Shown here: one piece after another, positions 9,323-17,748 of the stretch | Position numbering within the stretch: the stretch's first letter is position 1 | Layout of the letters: the number at the start of each line of letters is the position of its first letter | NCBI GenBank assembly: GCA_016705125.1 | Contig: JADIYW010000028.1 | Span: forward strand, 192,064-256,063 | DNA: 64,000 nt | Reading direction: 5' to 3' | Origin: Bacteroidota bacterium | Lineage (GTDB): Bacteria > Bacteroidota > Bacteroidia > Chitinophagales > JADIYW01 | Translations under genes and position numbers: made by a program | The notes under the pieces: generated by a model | Told to the model about the DNA's origin: nothing | What the model saw: only the letters and a program-made list of their open reading frames with translations | The model's database searches: none

Positions 9323-9926
9323 ATACAACCCCAATATCCACCACCGCCAATCCATCCGCCTGAAAGGATATGATTATGCGCAAGCGGGTTTATATTTCAT
9401 TACCATTTGTTGTCAACGTAGGGGCAATCCCTCGTGGTTGCCCTTTGGGGAAATTGAAAATGGGGAAATGAAATTAAATGATGCGGGTATGATGGTTGAA
9501 AATGAATGGTTGAAATTGCCTAATCGATTTCAAAATATACAATTACACGAATATGTTGTGATGCCAAACCATTTCCACGCCATTTTGGAAATCGTAGGGG
9601 CGACCCTTGTGGTCGCCCCTGTAAGGGTATCCCTTGTGGATACCCAAAATGATGATACCCAAAATGATGGTGATTTACAAAAAGGGCAACCACAAGGGAT
9701 TGCCCCTACAAAAACCATTGGTGATATGATGGATGCATTTAAATCAATAACAACCGTTGAATATATTCGTGGTATAAAAACATTGGGTTGGCAACCATTT
9801 GATGGTAAATTATGGCAACGCAATTATTGGGAACATATCATACGTGATGAACAATCCTATCAACGCATTTCAGAATATATCATCAACAATCCTGCAAAAT
9901 GGCCAGACGATAAATTTTATACATAA
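9315..9926 (+). CDS. REP-associated tyrosine transposase (RAYT), Y1/IS200-like
   Basis: Single-stranded DNA transposase of the RAYT group. The HUH motif is M-P-N-H-F-H (H86 and H88) and the probable catalytic tyrosine is Y188 in YIINNP, inside the typical RAYT tail (RNYWEHIIRDEQSYQ, NPAKWPDDKF). I chose ATG 9315 (203 aa) because homologues begin just before the HHRQSIRLKGYDY segment. Four REP-like palindromes lie in frame inside this gene. It is sandwiched in an RM operon: it overlaps the small ORF by eight bases and hsdR by one (TAATG), so hsdR translation may depend on it. Confidence 0.88.
   Translation: MNKYNPNIHHRQSIRLKGYDYAQAGLYFITICCQRRGNPSWLPFGEIENGEMKLNDAGMMVENEWLKLPNRFQNIQLHEYVVMPNHFHAILEIVGATLVVAPVRVSLVDTQNDDTQNDGDLQKGQPQGIAPTKTIGDMMDAFKSITTVEYIRGIKTLGWQPFDGKLWQRNYWEHIIRDEQSYQRISEYIINNPAKWPDDKFYT
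9418..9443 (+). repeat. REP-like palindrome 1 inside the RAYT gene
   Basis: GTAGGGGCAATCC, loop CTCGT, GGTTGCCC. The arms pair except for one bulged T. It is read in frame as part of the transposase. Confidence 0.75.
9594..9620 (+). repeat. REP-like palindrome 2 inside the RAYT gene
   Basis: GTA then GGGGCGACC (9597-9605), loop CTTGT, GGTCGCCCC (9611-9619), perfect nine-base arms. It encodes the GATLVVAP segment between the HUH domain and the tyrosine helix. Confidence 0.85.
9621..9645 (+). repeat. REP-like palindrome 3 inside the RAYT gene
   Basis: GTAA then GGGTATCC (9625-9632), the same CTTGT loop, GGATACCC (9638-9645), perfect eight-base arms with a stem different from palindrome 2. Two short partial copies of GATACCC AAAATGAT follow. 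Confidence 0.85.
9684..9709 (-). repeat. REP-like palindrome 4 inside the RAYT gene, inverted
   Basis: GGGCAACC, ACAAG, GGATTGCCCCTAC: the reverse complement of the palindrome 1 type, ending in the same GTAGGGGC terminus. It encodes the GQPQGIAPT segment. Confidence 0.8.
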
Positions 9927-12900
9927 TGAAATTCACCGAAGAAAAATTAGAACGAGCATTTACTGAGTTGTTGGGGCACGAAGGCTTCCCTCACTATTTG
10001 GGCATTACGATAACTCGTAAGCCAGAAGAAGTATTGATAGAAGAAGATTTACAAAACTTTTTGTTATCTCAATACGCTGCACAAAGCATTACGGTAAACG
10101 AAATCAAATCTATTATTCTTCAACTCAAATCACTTTCTACTTCTGACCTTTACGAAAGCAATAAAACCTTTTTAAAAATGCTTTCTGATGGTTTTATTCT
10201 CAAAAGAGAAGACCGCAACCAAAAAGACATTTACATTCAACTCATCAATTACGCTGGCTTAAACAAACACCGCCAACCCGAAGCAGACCAACTCATTTCT
10301 ATTTCAAGCGAATATGAATTACAATATTTAAATGACAATAACATTTACAAATTTGTAAACCAATTAGAAATAATTGGGTCAGAAAAACGCATTCCTGATG
10401 GGATTATTTATATTAATGGTTTGCCTTTAGTAGTGTTTGAATTCAAATCTGCCATTCGTGAAGAAGCTACTATTTATGATGCTTTCAAGCAACTAACAAT
10501 TCGTTATCGTAGAGATATTCCCGAGCTGTTTAAATACAATGCTTTTTGTGTTATTAGCGATGGCGTAAACAACAAATCAGGTTCATTCTTTGCTCCGTAT
10601 GAGTTTTTCTATGGTTGGCGAAGAGTAGCAGGTTTGGCAAAAGATGTGGACGGCATCGACAGTATGTTCACACTCATTCAGGGAATGTTTCATAAAAACC
10701 GTTTGTGTGATATTATCCGCAACTTCATTTACATTCCTGATAGCTCAAAGAAAAACGAAAAAATTGTTTGTCGCTATCCGCAATACTATGCTGCAAGAGC
10801 ATTGTATGACAATATCAAGATAGCCCAAAAGCCCGAAGGAAACGGAAAAGGCGGAACTTACTTTGGTGCTACTGGTTGCGGAAAGAGTTTCACAATGCTT
10901 TATCTCACAAGGTTGTTGATGAAAAGCGAATACTTTGAAAGTCCAACCATTGTTTTAATTACAGATAGAACCGATTTGGACGACCAACTTTCTGGGCAAT
11001 TTACCAATGCCAAAAATTTCATTGGCGACAATACGGTGGTTAGTGTAGAGAGCAGAGCCAACCTAAGAGAATTAATTCAAGGAAGACAAAGCGGTGGCGT
11101 TTTCTTAACCACCATTCACAAGTTTACAGAGGACACCCAATTGCTTACCGATAGACCCAATGTGATTTGCATTTCAGATGAAGCACACAGAAGCCAAGTA
11201 AACCTTGACCAAAAAGTAAAAGTTACCGAGAAAGGCGTTACCAAAACGTATGGCTTCGCCAAATACTTACACGATTCATTACCAAATGCCACTTTTGTTG
11301 GCTTTACAGGAACGCCAATTGATGCAACGCTTGATGTGTTTGGAAAAGTGGTAGATGCATACACAATGACGGAATCGGTGAAAGATGAAATCACGGTAAG
11401 AATTGTGTATGAAGGCAGAGCAGCAAAAGTGTTGTTGAATAATTCAAAACTCAAAGAGATTGAAGATTATTATGCTAAGTGTGCTGAGATAGGAAGCAAC
11501 GAAAATCAGATTGAACAAAGCAAAAAAGAAATGGCACAGATGTATGCCATTATTGGCGACCCTGACCGTTTAAAAGCAGTTGCCGAAGATTTTGTAAACC
11601 ATTATGAAAAAAGAGTTTCAGAAGGTTCAACCGTAAAAGGCAAAGCAATGTTTGTGTGCAGCACTCGTGAAATTGCTTATGAGTTGTATAAAAACATCAT
11701 TGAAATAAAACCCGAATGGAACGAAATACGAGCAGCCGAAGAAGGTGCAGAACTTACCGACAAAGATAAACGAGAACTGAAACCAATTGAACGAATTAAA
11801 CTCATTGCTACCAGAGGACAAGATGATCCTAAGGAAATGTATGATTTGTTGGGAACAAAAGACCAACGCAAAGAATTAGACCGACAATTCAAAAACGAAA
11901 AATCGAATTTCAAAATCGCTATTGTAGTTGATATGTGGCTCACAGGATTTGATGTTCCTTTCTTAGATAGCATTTACATTGACAAACCGATTCAGCGACA
12001 CAATTTAATTCAAACCATTTCAAGAGTAAACCGCAAGTTTGAAGGAAAGAATAAAGGTTTGGTAGTAGATTATATCGGCATCAAAACACAAATGAATTTG
12101 GCGTTGAAGCAATACAGCGAAGGCGACAAAGACAATTTCGAAGATATTGCTGAATCCATCATCATTGTAAGAAATCATTTAGACCTTTTAGCTAAACTGT
12201 TTCACACGTTTGACAATTCAAAATATTTCAAAGGCACAACCATTCAGCAGTTAAACACTTTGAATTTAGCAGCCGAATATGTGCAACAATCCAAAGAGTT
12301 TGAAACCCGATTTATGGGCTTGGTAAAGCGACTAAAAGCCGCTTATGATATTTGTGCAGGAAGCGAACAATTAACGCAGTTAGAAAGAGATTACACACAT
12401 TTCTATTTGGCAGTTCGTTCCATAGTTTTCAAATTGACCAAAGGCAATGCACCCGACACAGCACAGATGAACGCCAAAGTTCGGGAAATGATAAAAGAAG
12501 CTTTGCAAAGTGAAGGAGTAGAAGAAATTTTCAAACTCGGTGACGAAGCAGAAACCGAACAAGACATTTTTGATGAAGATTATTTGGCGAAGATTGATAA
12601 AATCAAATTGCCGAATACCAAAATCAAATTGCTTCAACAGTTATTGGCTAAAGTGATTGCAGAAATCAAAAAAGTTAATCGTGTAAAAGGAATTGACTTT
12701 ACCAAAAAAATGCAAGCCTTGGTTGAACGCTACAACAACGAACGAAAAGAGGATGTTTTAGTAGGTCAGGTATTAGAAGATTTTGCAGACGAAATCACGA
12801 AGTTAATTTTAGAAGTTCACAAAGAATTTTCAGCTGGCGATATCTTAGGAATTGATTTTGAGGAAAAAGCATTCTACGACATTCTGAAAGAATTATGTAT

Positions 12901-13138
12901 AAAATACGACTTTAAATATCCAGACGACAAAATGATTGAACTGGCAAAAGCTGTGAAAGATTTAGTTGATGGACAAGCAAAATTCCCTGATTGGAACAAA
13001 CGTGATGATATAAAATCAGCTTTAAAAGTTGGACTAATACTCTTACTTGACGAGTTTGGTTATCCACCAGTAGAAAGAGACGAAGTGTATGTAGAGATTT
13101 TTGAGCAGGCAGAAAACTTTAAAAAAAACCAGAGCTAA
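9926..13138 (+). CDS. hsdR: Type I restriction endonuclease subunit
   Basis: ATP-dependent translocase/nuclease of the type I RM complex, 1070 residues. In order it has a PD-(D/E)xK nuclease near the N-terminus (D158 in IPDGIIY, E172-F-K174 in VFEFKSA), a Walker A GATGCGKS (314-321), a DEAH box (418-421), FTGTP, a second helicase lobe with FDVPFLDSIYIDKP and QTISRVNR, and a C-terminal helical assembly domain. It starts one base inside the RAYT stop (TAATG). The separation from hsdS by about 2.1 kb of foreign or broken genes is unusual. No lesion was found, so restriction is probably active. Confidence 0.95.
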   Translation: MKFTEEKLERAFTELLGHEGFPHYLGITITRKPEEVLIEEDLQNFLLSQYAAQSITVNEIKSIILQLKSLSTSDLYESNKTFLKMLSDGFILKREDRNQKDIYIQLINYAGLNKHRQPEADQLISISSEYELQYLNDNNIYKFVNQLEIIGSEKRIPDGIIYINGLPLVVFEFKSAIREEATIYDAFKQLTIRYRRDIPELFKYNAFCVISDGVNNKSGSFFAPYEFFYGWRRVAGLAKDVDGIDSMFTLIQGMFHKNRLCDIIRNFIYIPDSSKKNEKIVCRYPQYYAARALYDNIKIAQKPEGNGKGGTYFGATGCGKSFTMLYLTRLLMKSEYFESPTIVLITDRTDLDDQLSGQFTNAKNFIGDNTVVSVESRANLRELIQGRQSGGVFLTTIHKFTEDTQLLTDRPNVICISDEAHRSQVNLDQKVKVTEKGVTKTYGFAKYLHDSLPNATFVGFTGTPIDATLDVFGKVVDAYTMTESVKDEITVRIVYEGRAAKVLLNNSKLKEIEDYYAKCAEIGSNENQIEQSKKEMAQMYAIIGDPDRLKAVAEDFVNHYEKRVSEGSTVKGKAMFVCSTREIAYELYKNIIEIKPEWNEIRAAEEGAELTDKDKRELKPIERIKLIATRGQDDPKEMYDLLGTKDQRKELDRQFKNEKSNFKIAIVVDMWLTGFDVPFLDSIYIDKPIQRHNLIQTISRVNRKFEGKNKGLVVDYIGIKTQMNLALKQYSEGDKDNFEDIAESIIIVRNHLDLLAKLFHTFDNSKYFKGTTIQQLNTLNLAAEYVQQSKEFETRFMGLVKRLKAAYDICAGSEQLTQLERDYTHFYLAVRSIVFKLTKGNAPDTAQMNAKVREMIKEALQSEGVEEIFKLGDEAETEQDIFDEDYLAKIDKIKLPNTKIKLLQQLLAKVIAEIKKVNRVKGIDFTKKMQALVERYNNERKEDVLVGQVLEDFADEITKLILEVHKEFSAGDILGIDFEEKAFYDILKELCIKYDFKYPDDKMIELAKAVKDLVDGQAKFPDWNKRDDIKSALKVGLILLLDEFGYPPVERDEVYVEIFEQAENFKKNQS

Positions 13139-13258
13139 TGAACCCACAAAGCTTTTACAAGCATTGTCAAACATTTAAAACATAGGCTTTTTTCCAAAAT
13201 TGAAATATATTGTTTCTTTTCCATTTAATAAACAACAAAAAAACTAATCAACCTTAAA

Positions 13259-13801
13259 ATGAACCAAGACAAAGATTACTTATTTACATCTCAACGGCTA
13301 GGTTTTAGAAATTGGGAATCGGCTGACATTGACGAATTACACAAAATTAATTCGGACAAAAAAGTTATGGAATTTTTTCCAAGTGTTTCTACAAGAAAAC
13401 AAACGATTGAATTTATAGAAAAAATGAAAAGTCAATTTTCTGAGAAAGGATTTTGCTACTATGCAGTTGACAAATTAGATGACAAAAATTTTATTGGTTT
13501 TATTGGACTTTCTGAACAAACCTTTATTGCTGATTTTACGCCTTGTGTCGATATAGGTTGGAGAATAAAATATAGTGAGTGGAATAAGGGATTTGCAACA
13601 GAAGGTGCAATAAAATGCCTTCAATATGCTTTTGAGGTACTAAAAATAGAAGAAATATTTTCAATAGCACCAAAAATCAACCTAAAATCGACACATATAA
13701 TGGCAAAAATTGGACTTAAAAAGCAAAATGAATTTGAACATCCCTTGTTAAAAAACGATGCACGACTTAAAACTTGTGTATTATTTAAAATAGAAAAGTA
13801 G
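13259..13801 (+). CDS. GNAT N-acetyltransferase, RimJ/RimL type
   Basis: Acetyl-CoA-dependent acetyltransferase of 180 residues. The N-terminal pattern TSQRLGFRNWESADIDEL and the central DIGWRIKYSEWNKGFATEGAIKCL (acetyl-CoA loop around residues 100-122) are typical of the ribosomal-protein acetyltransferase-like group. The substrate is unknown. It is a single gene with a 120-bp spacer after hsdR and is not obviously part of the RM operon. Confidence 0.85.
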   Translation: MNQDKDYLFTSQRLGFRNWESADIDELHKINSDKKVMEFFPSVSTRKQTIEFIEKMKSQFSEKGFCYYAVDKLDDKNFIGFIGLSEQTFIADFTPCVDIGWRIKYSEWNKGFATEGAIKCLQYAFEVLKIEEIFSIAPKINLKSTHIMAKIGLKKQNEFEHPLLKNDARLKTCVLFKIEK

Positions 13802-13833
13802 AATTTCATTTTTTAAAAAAAATAAAAAAACGC

Positions 13834-13841
13834 TACTTTTA
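13834..13841 (+). promoter_or_regulatory. Candidate -7 box (TACTTTTA) before the metallo-beta-lactamase
   Basis: Matches TAnnTTTA, the box seen before several genes here, but lies 60 bp from the start codon, so it is weaker than the others. Confidence 0.25.
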
Positions 13842-13901
13842 CAATAGAAAGTAAAAATATAATTACATACTATCATTTTTTCCAAAATTAAAAAAGACAT
13901 T

Positions 13902-14627
13902 TTGAAACCAATTTCATTTATTTTCCTTTCCTTTTTTATGCTTTTTGCTGGGTCGGCACAAGGGCAGGTTGCTAAGCTAATTATCGAACATTTAACTGGC
14001 GATTTTTACATATACACTACCTACAATACGTATAAAGAAAGTACGGTTCAAGCAAATGGAATGTACCTTGTTACCAAGGAGGGTGTTATAATGTTCGACA
14101 CTCCGTGGGATTCCACACAATTTCAACCCTTGTTGGATAGCATAAAAATAAAACACAACAAGAATGTGATTATGGCATTTGCTACACATTGGCATAACGA
14201 CAAAACTGCCGGTTTGGAATATTACAAACAACAAGGCATAAAAACATTCACAACAACACTTACGGACGAATTAAGTAAAAAAAATGATGAAAAAAGAGCA
14301 GAATTTTTGATGACCAACGACACTATTTTTAATATTGGAGGATACTCATTTGAAACTTTTTTTCCAGGTGAAGGACATACAATTGACAATATAATTATAT
14401 GGTTTGAAAAAGAAAAAATCCTTTATGGTGGATGCCTAATAAAAGGAGCAAAAGCAAAGAATTTGGGCTATTTAGATGATGGAAATAAATTAGCCTATGA
14501 GTCAACTTTAAAAAAAGTGGAAGAAAAATGCAAAAACCCTCAATATATTATTGTTGCACATAGTGATTGGAAAAATATAAATTCATTAAAACACTCCATT
14601 AAATTAGCAAAAAAACTAAAAAAATAA
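13902..14627 (+). CDS. Subclass B1 metallo-beta-lactamase
   Basis: Probably a periplasmic zinc beta-lactamase, 241 residues with a signal peptide (cleavage near residues 19-22, after AQG). All B1 zinc ligands are visible: H96, H98 and D100 in THWHNDK, H159 in GEGHTIDN, C178 in GGCLIKG and H220 in VAHSDW. The lysine of GGCLIKG (K181) corresponds to the substrate carboxylate-binding lysine of B1 enzymes. Position 121 (BBL numbering) is lysine instead of the usual Cys, Ser or Arg. The start is TTG at 13902; no ATG fits the signal peptide. It is a single gene with no mobile element next to it, suggesting an intrinsic chromosomal enzyme. Activity on carbapenems is likely for the family but not proven. 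Confidence 0.88.
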   Translation: MKPISFIFLSFFMLFAGSAQGQVAKLIIEHLTGDFYIYTTYNTYKESTVQANGMYLVTKEGVIMFDTPWDSTQFQPLLDSIKIKHNKNVIMAFATHWHNDKTAGLEYYKQQGIKTFTTTLTDELSKKNDEKRAEFLMTNDTIFNIGGYSFETFFPGEGHTIDNIIIWFEKEKILYGGCLIKGAKAKNLGYLDDGNKLAYESTLKKVEEKCKNPQYIIVAHSDWKNINSLKHSIKLAKKLKK

Positions 14628-14770
14628 AATACACCGCTCTCCTATTTTTTCAGTAATTTCAATACTGTTTTAAACCAATTGCTCATATTAAGGTTTTTTA
14701 TCTAAAAAAATTGGCAAGTTATTTGCATACAATCAAATGTTATCTTAATTTTAAGCAAAAATTTTAAACC

Positions 14771-15592
14771 ATGAAAAAAACATTTTTACTATTAGGGCTA
14801 GGTGCAATTGGTCTTTTTGCATTTAAAAAACCCGAATCAGAGTTGCAGGGAGTTGATATTATGTCGAAATCACTAGCCGCGATGGGTGCAGTGAAAACGA
14901 TGAGCTACCATTTTTATGCTTCTGAAAGATTTAAAGACAATAAAATTGAAAAAGCAGACGTGGAATTTAGGGTTATCGCAAGTCCTTTGAAAGTATATGC
15001 AAATGCTCTAAAACCTGACGCAGCACAACTTAGATATGAACCAGCAGTTTCATCTGATGTAAATGTAAAAAAAGGCATAAAAATAAACCTTAAACCTACT
15101 GCAGGTTTATTGTTAAAGCAACAACACAATCCAATTTATAAGGCTGGTTTTGCTTATATGAAAAAAGTATTAGATAAAAACCTTGCCTTACACAAAGGAG
15201 ACGATTTATCAAAATTTGTAAAATTGGCTGGTTCTGTTACTTATGAAGGAAAAGATTGCCACAAAATAATTTTAACAGACCCTAACTATGGATTTGTGAA
15301 TTATACAATTAAAGCGGGAGAAACAATTTGGAAAATAGCAGAGGCAAAAGCAATTCCTGAGTACAAAGTAAAAGAATTGAACAATTGGATGGATTATGAT
15401 GATATGGTTGCTGGAAAAACAATTAAAATCCCAACTGCTTATGCAAAGGTAACTACTTTATATATTGACAAGTCTAATAATTTGCCAATTTATCAAAAAA
15501 TGGAAGACGATAAAGGCATGTACGAAACGTATGAATTTAAAGAGTTGAAAGTAAACCCAACTTTTACTGCTACTGCGTTTGATTTCAAATAA
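14771..15592 (+). CDS. Exported DUF1571-type protein with an inserted LysM domain
   Basis: 273 residues with an N-terminal hydrophobic signal (MKKTFLLLGLGAIGLFAF). The body resembles the DUF1571/LolA-like beta-sheet family: YEGKDCHKIILTD, then after an interruption LYIDKSNNLPIYQKM and YEFKELKVNPTF. Between these, residues about 178-222 form a LysM domain (AGETIWKIAEAK, ELNNWMDYD, GKTIKIP). Peptidoglycan binding is expected from LysM; the function of the rest is unknown. It is a single gene followed by a strong terminator. Confidence 0.75.
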   Translation: MKKTFLLLGLGAIGLFAFKKPESELQGVDIMSKSLAAMGAVKTMSYHFYASERFKDNKIEKADVEFRVIASPLKVYANALKPDAAQLRYEPAVSSDVNVKKGIKINLKPTAGLLLKQQHNPIYKAGFAYMKKVLDKNLALHKGDDLSKFVKLAGSVTYEGKDCHKIILTDPNYGFVNYTIKAGETIWKIAEAKAIPEYKVKELNNWMDYDDMVAGKTIKIPTAYAKVTTLYIDKSNNLPIYQKMEDDKGMYETYEFKELKVNPTFTATAFDFK

Positions 15593-15603
15593 TATATACG
15601 CTT

Positions 15604-15639
15604 AAAAAAAAGTCGTCAATTGTATTGGCGACTTTTTTT
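15604..15639 (+). terminator. Rho-independent terminator
   Basis: Inverted repeat AAAAAAAGTCG / CGACTTTTTTT with a 13-base loop, 12 bp after the LysM/DUF1571 gene. The A-rich left arm would let it work in both directions. Confidence 0.75.
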
Positions 15640-15663
15640 ATTTCAATCAACTAAAAACTAAAA

Positions 15664-16257
15664 GTGGCAAATCACAAATATTATATTGTTTACAAACCAT
15701 TTGGAATGCTTTCGCAGTTTACAACTGAAGCGCCAGGGCAAATCACCTTACGAAACCTAAAACACGTTTTTGAAACCGATATTTATCCAGTTGGAAGATT
15801 AGACAAAGATTCTGAAGGAATTTTATTGCTTACCAACGATAAAACAATAAACGATAGACTCTTAAACCCAAAAAACAAGCACAAAAGGACCTATTTAGTG
15901 CAAGTAGATGGAGCCGTTGAGCAAAATAAGTTAGCCTTATTTGAAAAAGAAATGGAAATTAGTATAGATGGAAAAATGTATAAAACATTGCCGGCAAAAG
16001 CCAAAATTATAGCAGAACCAAATTTGCCACCGCGCCAACCTCCAATTAGAGTAAGATTAAATATCCCAACCACTTGGATATCAATTGAATTAATAGAAGG
16101 CAAAAATCATCAGGTGAGAAAAATGACTGCAAAAATTGGTTATCCTACGCTCCGACTTGTAAGGAAAAGTATTGAAAAATTAGACCTCGGCGAATTGATG
16201 CCCGGAGAAACACAAGAAATTCCTAAAGAATTGTTATTAAATCTCTTAAAATTATAA
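15664..16257 (+). CDS. 23S rRNA pseudouridine synthase, RluE/RsuA family
   Basis: 197 residues without an S4 domain. The catalytic aspartate is D47 in VGRLDKDSEGILLLTND. Also present are the KP-G start motif YIVYKPFGMLSQF and the C-terminal EGKNHQVRKMTAKIGYPTLRLVR. Length and lack of S4 fit RluE (modification of 23S rRNA U2457 in E. coli), though the exact site in this organism is unknown. The start is GTG at 15664, since the KPFGM motif sits where it should be from there. Confidence 0.87.
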   Translation: MANHKYYIVYKPFGMLSQFTTEAPGQITLRNLKHVFETDIYPVGRLDKDSEGILLLTNDKTINDRLLNPKNKHKRTYLVQVDGAVEQNKLALFEKEMEISIDGKMYKTLPAKAKIIAEPNLPPRQPPIRVRLNIPTTWISIELIEGKNHQVRKMTAKIGYPTLRLVRKSIEKLDLGELMPGETQEIPKELLLNLLKL

Positions 16258-16307
16258 TGTTTTCTATTTTTGGGAACACTTTTTGAATTAAAATTATAAA
16301 AGAATTT

Positions 16308-17741
16308 ATGAAGCATTTGTACATTTTTTTATTTGCGTTTTTAACTTTTTCAGTTGCAAAAGGTCAACAGGATAAAGTCTTCGACATCACGTTCAAAATA
16401 AAAGGAGTAAAAAACGAAACTGCTATTTTGGGGTTTTATTATGGCGACAAAAAATTGATAGCCGACTCCATTAAATTTGACGAAAATGGTATTGGAAAAA
16501 TCCAAGGCATAAAAGAAAATCTAACTGATGGTATTTATTTAGTCGTTTTTCCGAGTATGAAATATAGGTACTTTGATTTTGTAATGAAAGAAAAAGTATA
16601 TTCAATTAGCGGCGATACAGCTAATTTTGACAAATTAGAATCAAAAGGCTCAATTGAAAATGAAGTATTTTTTAAGGATACCAAAGCGCTCGGACTTTTT
16701 CAATTTCAACTAATGGCAGCAAAAAAAAGTATGGATTCTGTTGCAAAAATTGATTCCTCAAAAGTTGCATTTTGGAAAGATAAAATTGAAGATATTCAAA
16801 CGCAGCAAGAAAAACATAGAGCTGCAACTATTGCAAAATATCCTAATTTGTTTTATACAAAGGTGATAAAGATGCTTCACGAACCTGACATTGAAAAACC
16901 ACTGAAAAGAGCTGATGGCACCTACGATTCTTTATATCCATTATTAAAAGCACGAAAAGATTTTCTAGCTGATATTGATTTCAAGGATTCATGCATCATC
17001 AAAACACCAGTATTGTATAATAAGCTATTTACCTATATCAATAATTACTATTCGCCTGAGCCCGATTCGGTAATTGTGGCCTGTGATGAATTAATAGCTC
17101 AATCCAAAAACAGTAATCTCTATCAATTTCTTTGTGTCGAATTATTGAATAAATACGCCACAAGTGGCATAATGGGACATGATGCTATTTATGTACATTT
17201 AGCTGAAAAATATTATTTACCTCGAAAAGCGACTTGGTCTGATTCAGCAACACTTGCCAAAATACAAGAAAGTGTTTTTTACCTCAAACCCACACTGATT
17301 GGTAGCTATGCGCCACGTATTACAGGGTTGAATAAAGACAGCACTAAAGCGGTGGTCATTGATTCAATTATTTTCAAACACGACTTTACTATAATTGCAT
17401 TTTGGGATCCTGAATGCAGTCATTGCAAAACAGAAATGCCTGTTCTTACCCGCCTTTGGAGAGATACACTACAATATGATAAAATTGGTTTGGTAGGAGT
17501 ATGTGTGGATAGAAACAAAGACAAAATGAATGATTTCATTGTTAAAAATGGAATTTCAGATCTTAAATATCAAATTTATGACCCAACTGGTAAGGCAATT
17601 TGGAGGTCATACTACGACCTAAGAAGTACGCCACTAGTATTAATAGTAGATAAAAAAGGTAAAATTGTAGCAAAACGAATTGATGCTAAAGATATTTATT
17701 GGTATCTTGAAAATTGGAAAAAAGGACACCCTAATCCTTAA
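16308..17741 (+). CDS. Periplasmic TlpA-like thiol-disulfide protein with DUF4369/DUF5106-like N-terminal part
   Basis: 477 residues with a signal peptide (cleavage near VAKGQ, residue 19). The first ~110 residues resemble DUF4369 (FKIKGVKNETAILGFYYGDKKLIADS). A helical middle part resembles DUF5106. The last 140 form a thioredoxin/TlpA domain with C370-S-H-C373 in FWDPECSHCKTEMP and a cis-Pro region STPLVLIVDKKG. It is a common Bacteroidota envelope oxidoreductase, probably a disulfide reductase. It is not in an evident operon and converges with the following minus-strand gene. Confidence 0.85.
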   Translation: MKHLYIFLFAFLTFSVAKGQQDKVFDITFKIKGVKNETAILGFYYGDKKLIADSIKFDENGIGKIQGIKENLTDGIYLVVFPSMKYRYFDFVMKEKVYSISGDTANFDKLESKGSIENEVFFKDTKALGLFQFQLMAAKKSMDSVAKIDSSKVAFWKDKIEDIQTQQEKHRAATIAKYPNLFYTKVIKMLHEPDIEKPLKRADGTYDSLYPLLKARKDFLADIDFKDSCIIKTPVLYNKLFTYINNYYSPEPDSVIVACDELIAQSKNSNLYQFLCVELLNKYATSGIMGHDAIYVHLAEKYYLPRKATWSDSATLAKIQESVFYLKPTLIGSYAPRITGLNKDSTKAVVIDSIIFKHDFTIIAFWDPECSHCKTEMPVLTRLWRDTLQYDKIGLVGVCVDRNKDKMNDFIVKNGISDLKYQIYDPTGKAIWRSYYDLRSTPLVLIVDKKGKIVAKRIDAKDIYWYLENWKKGHPNP

Positions 17742-17748
17742 TAAATTA

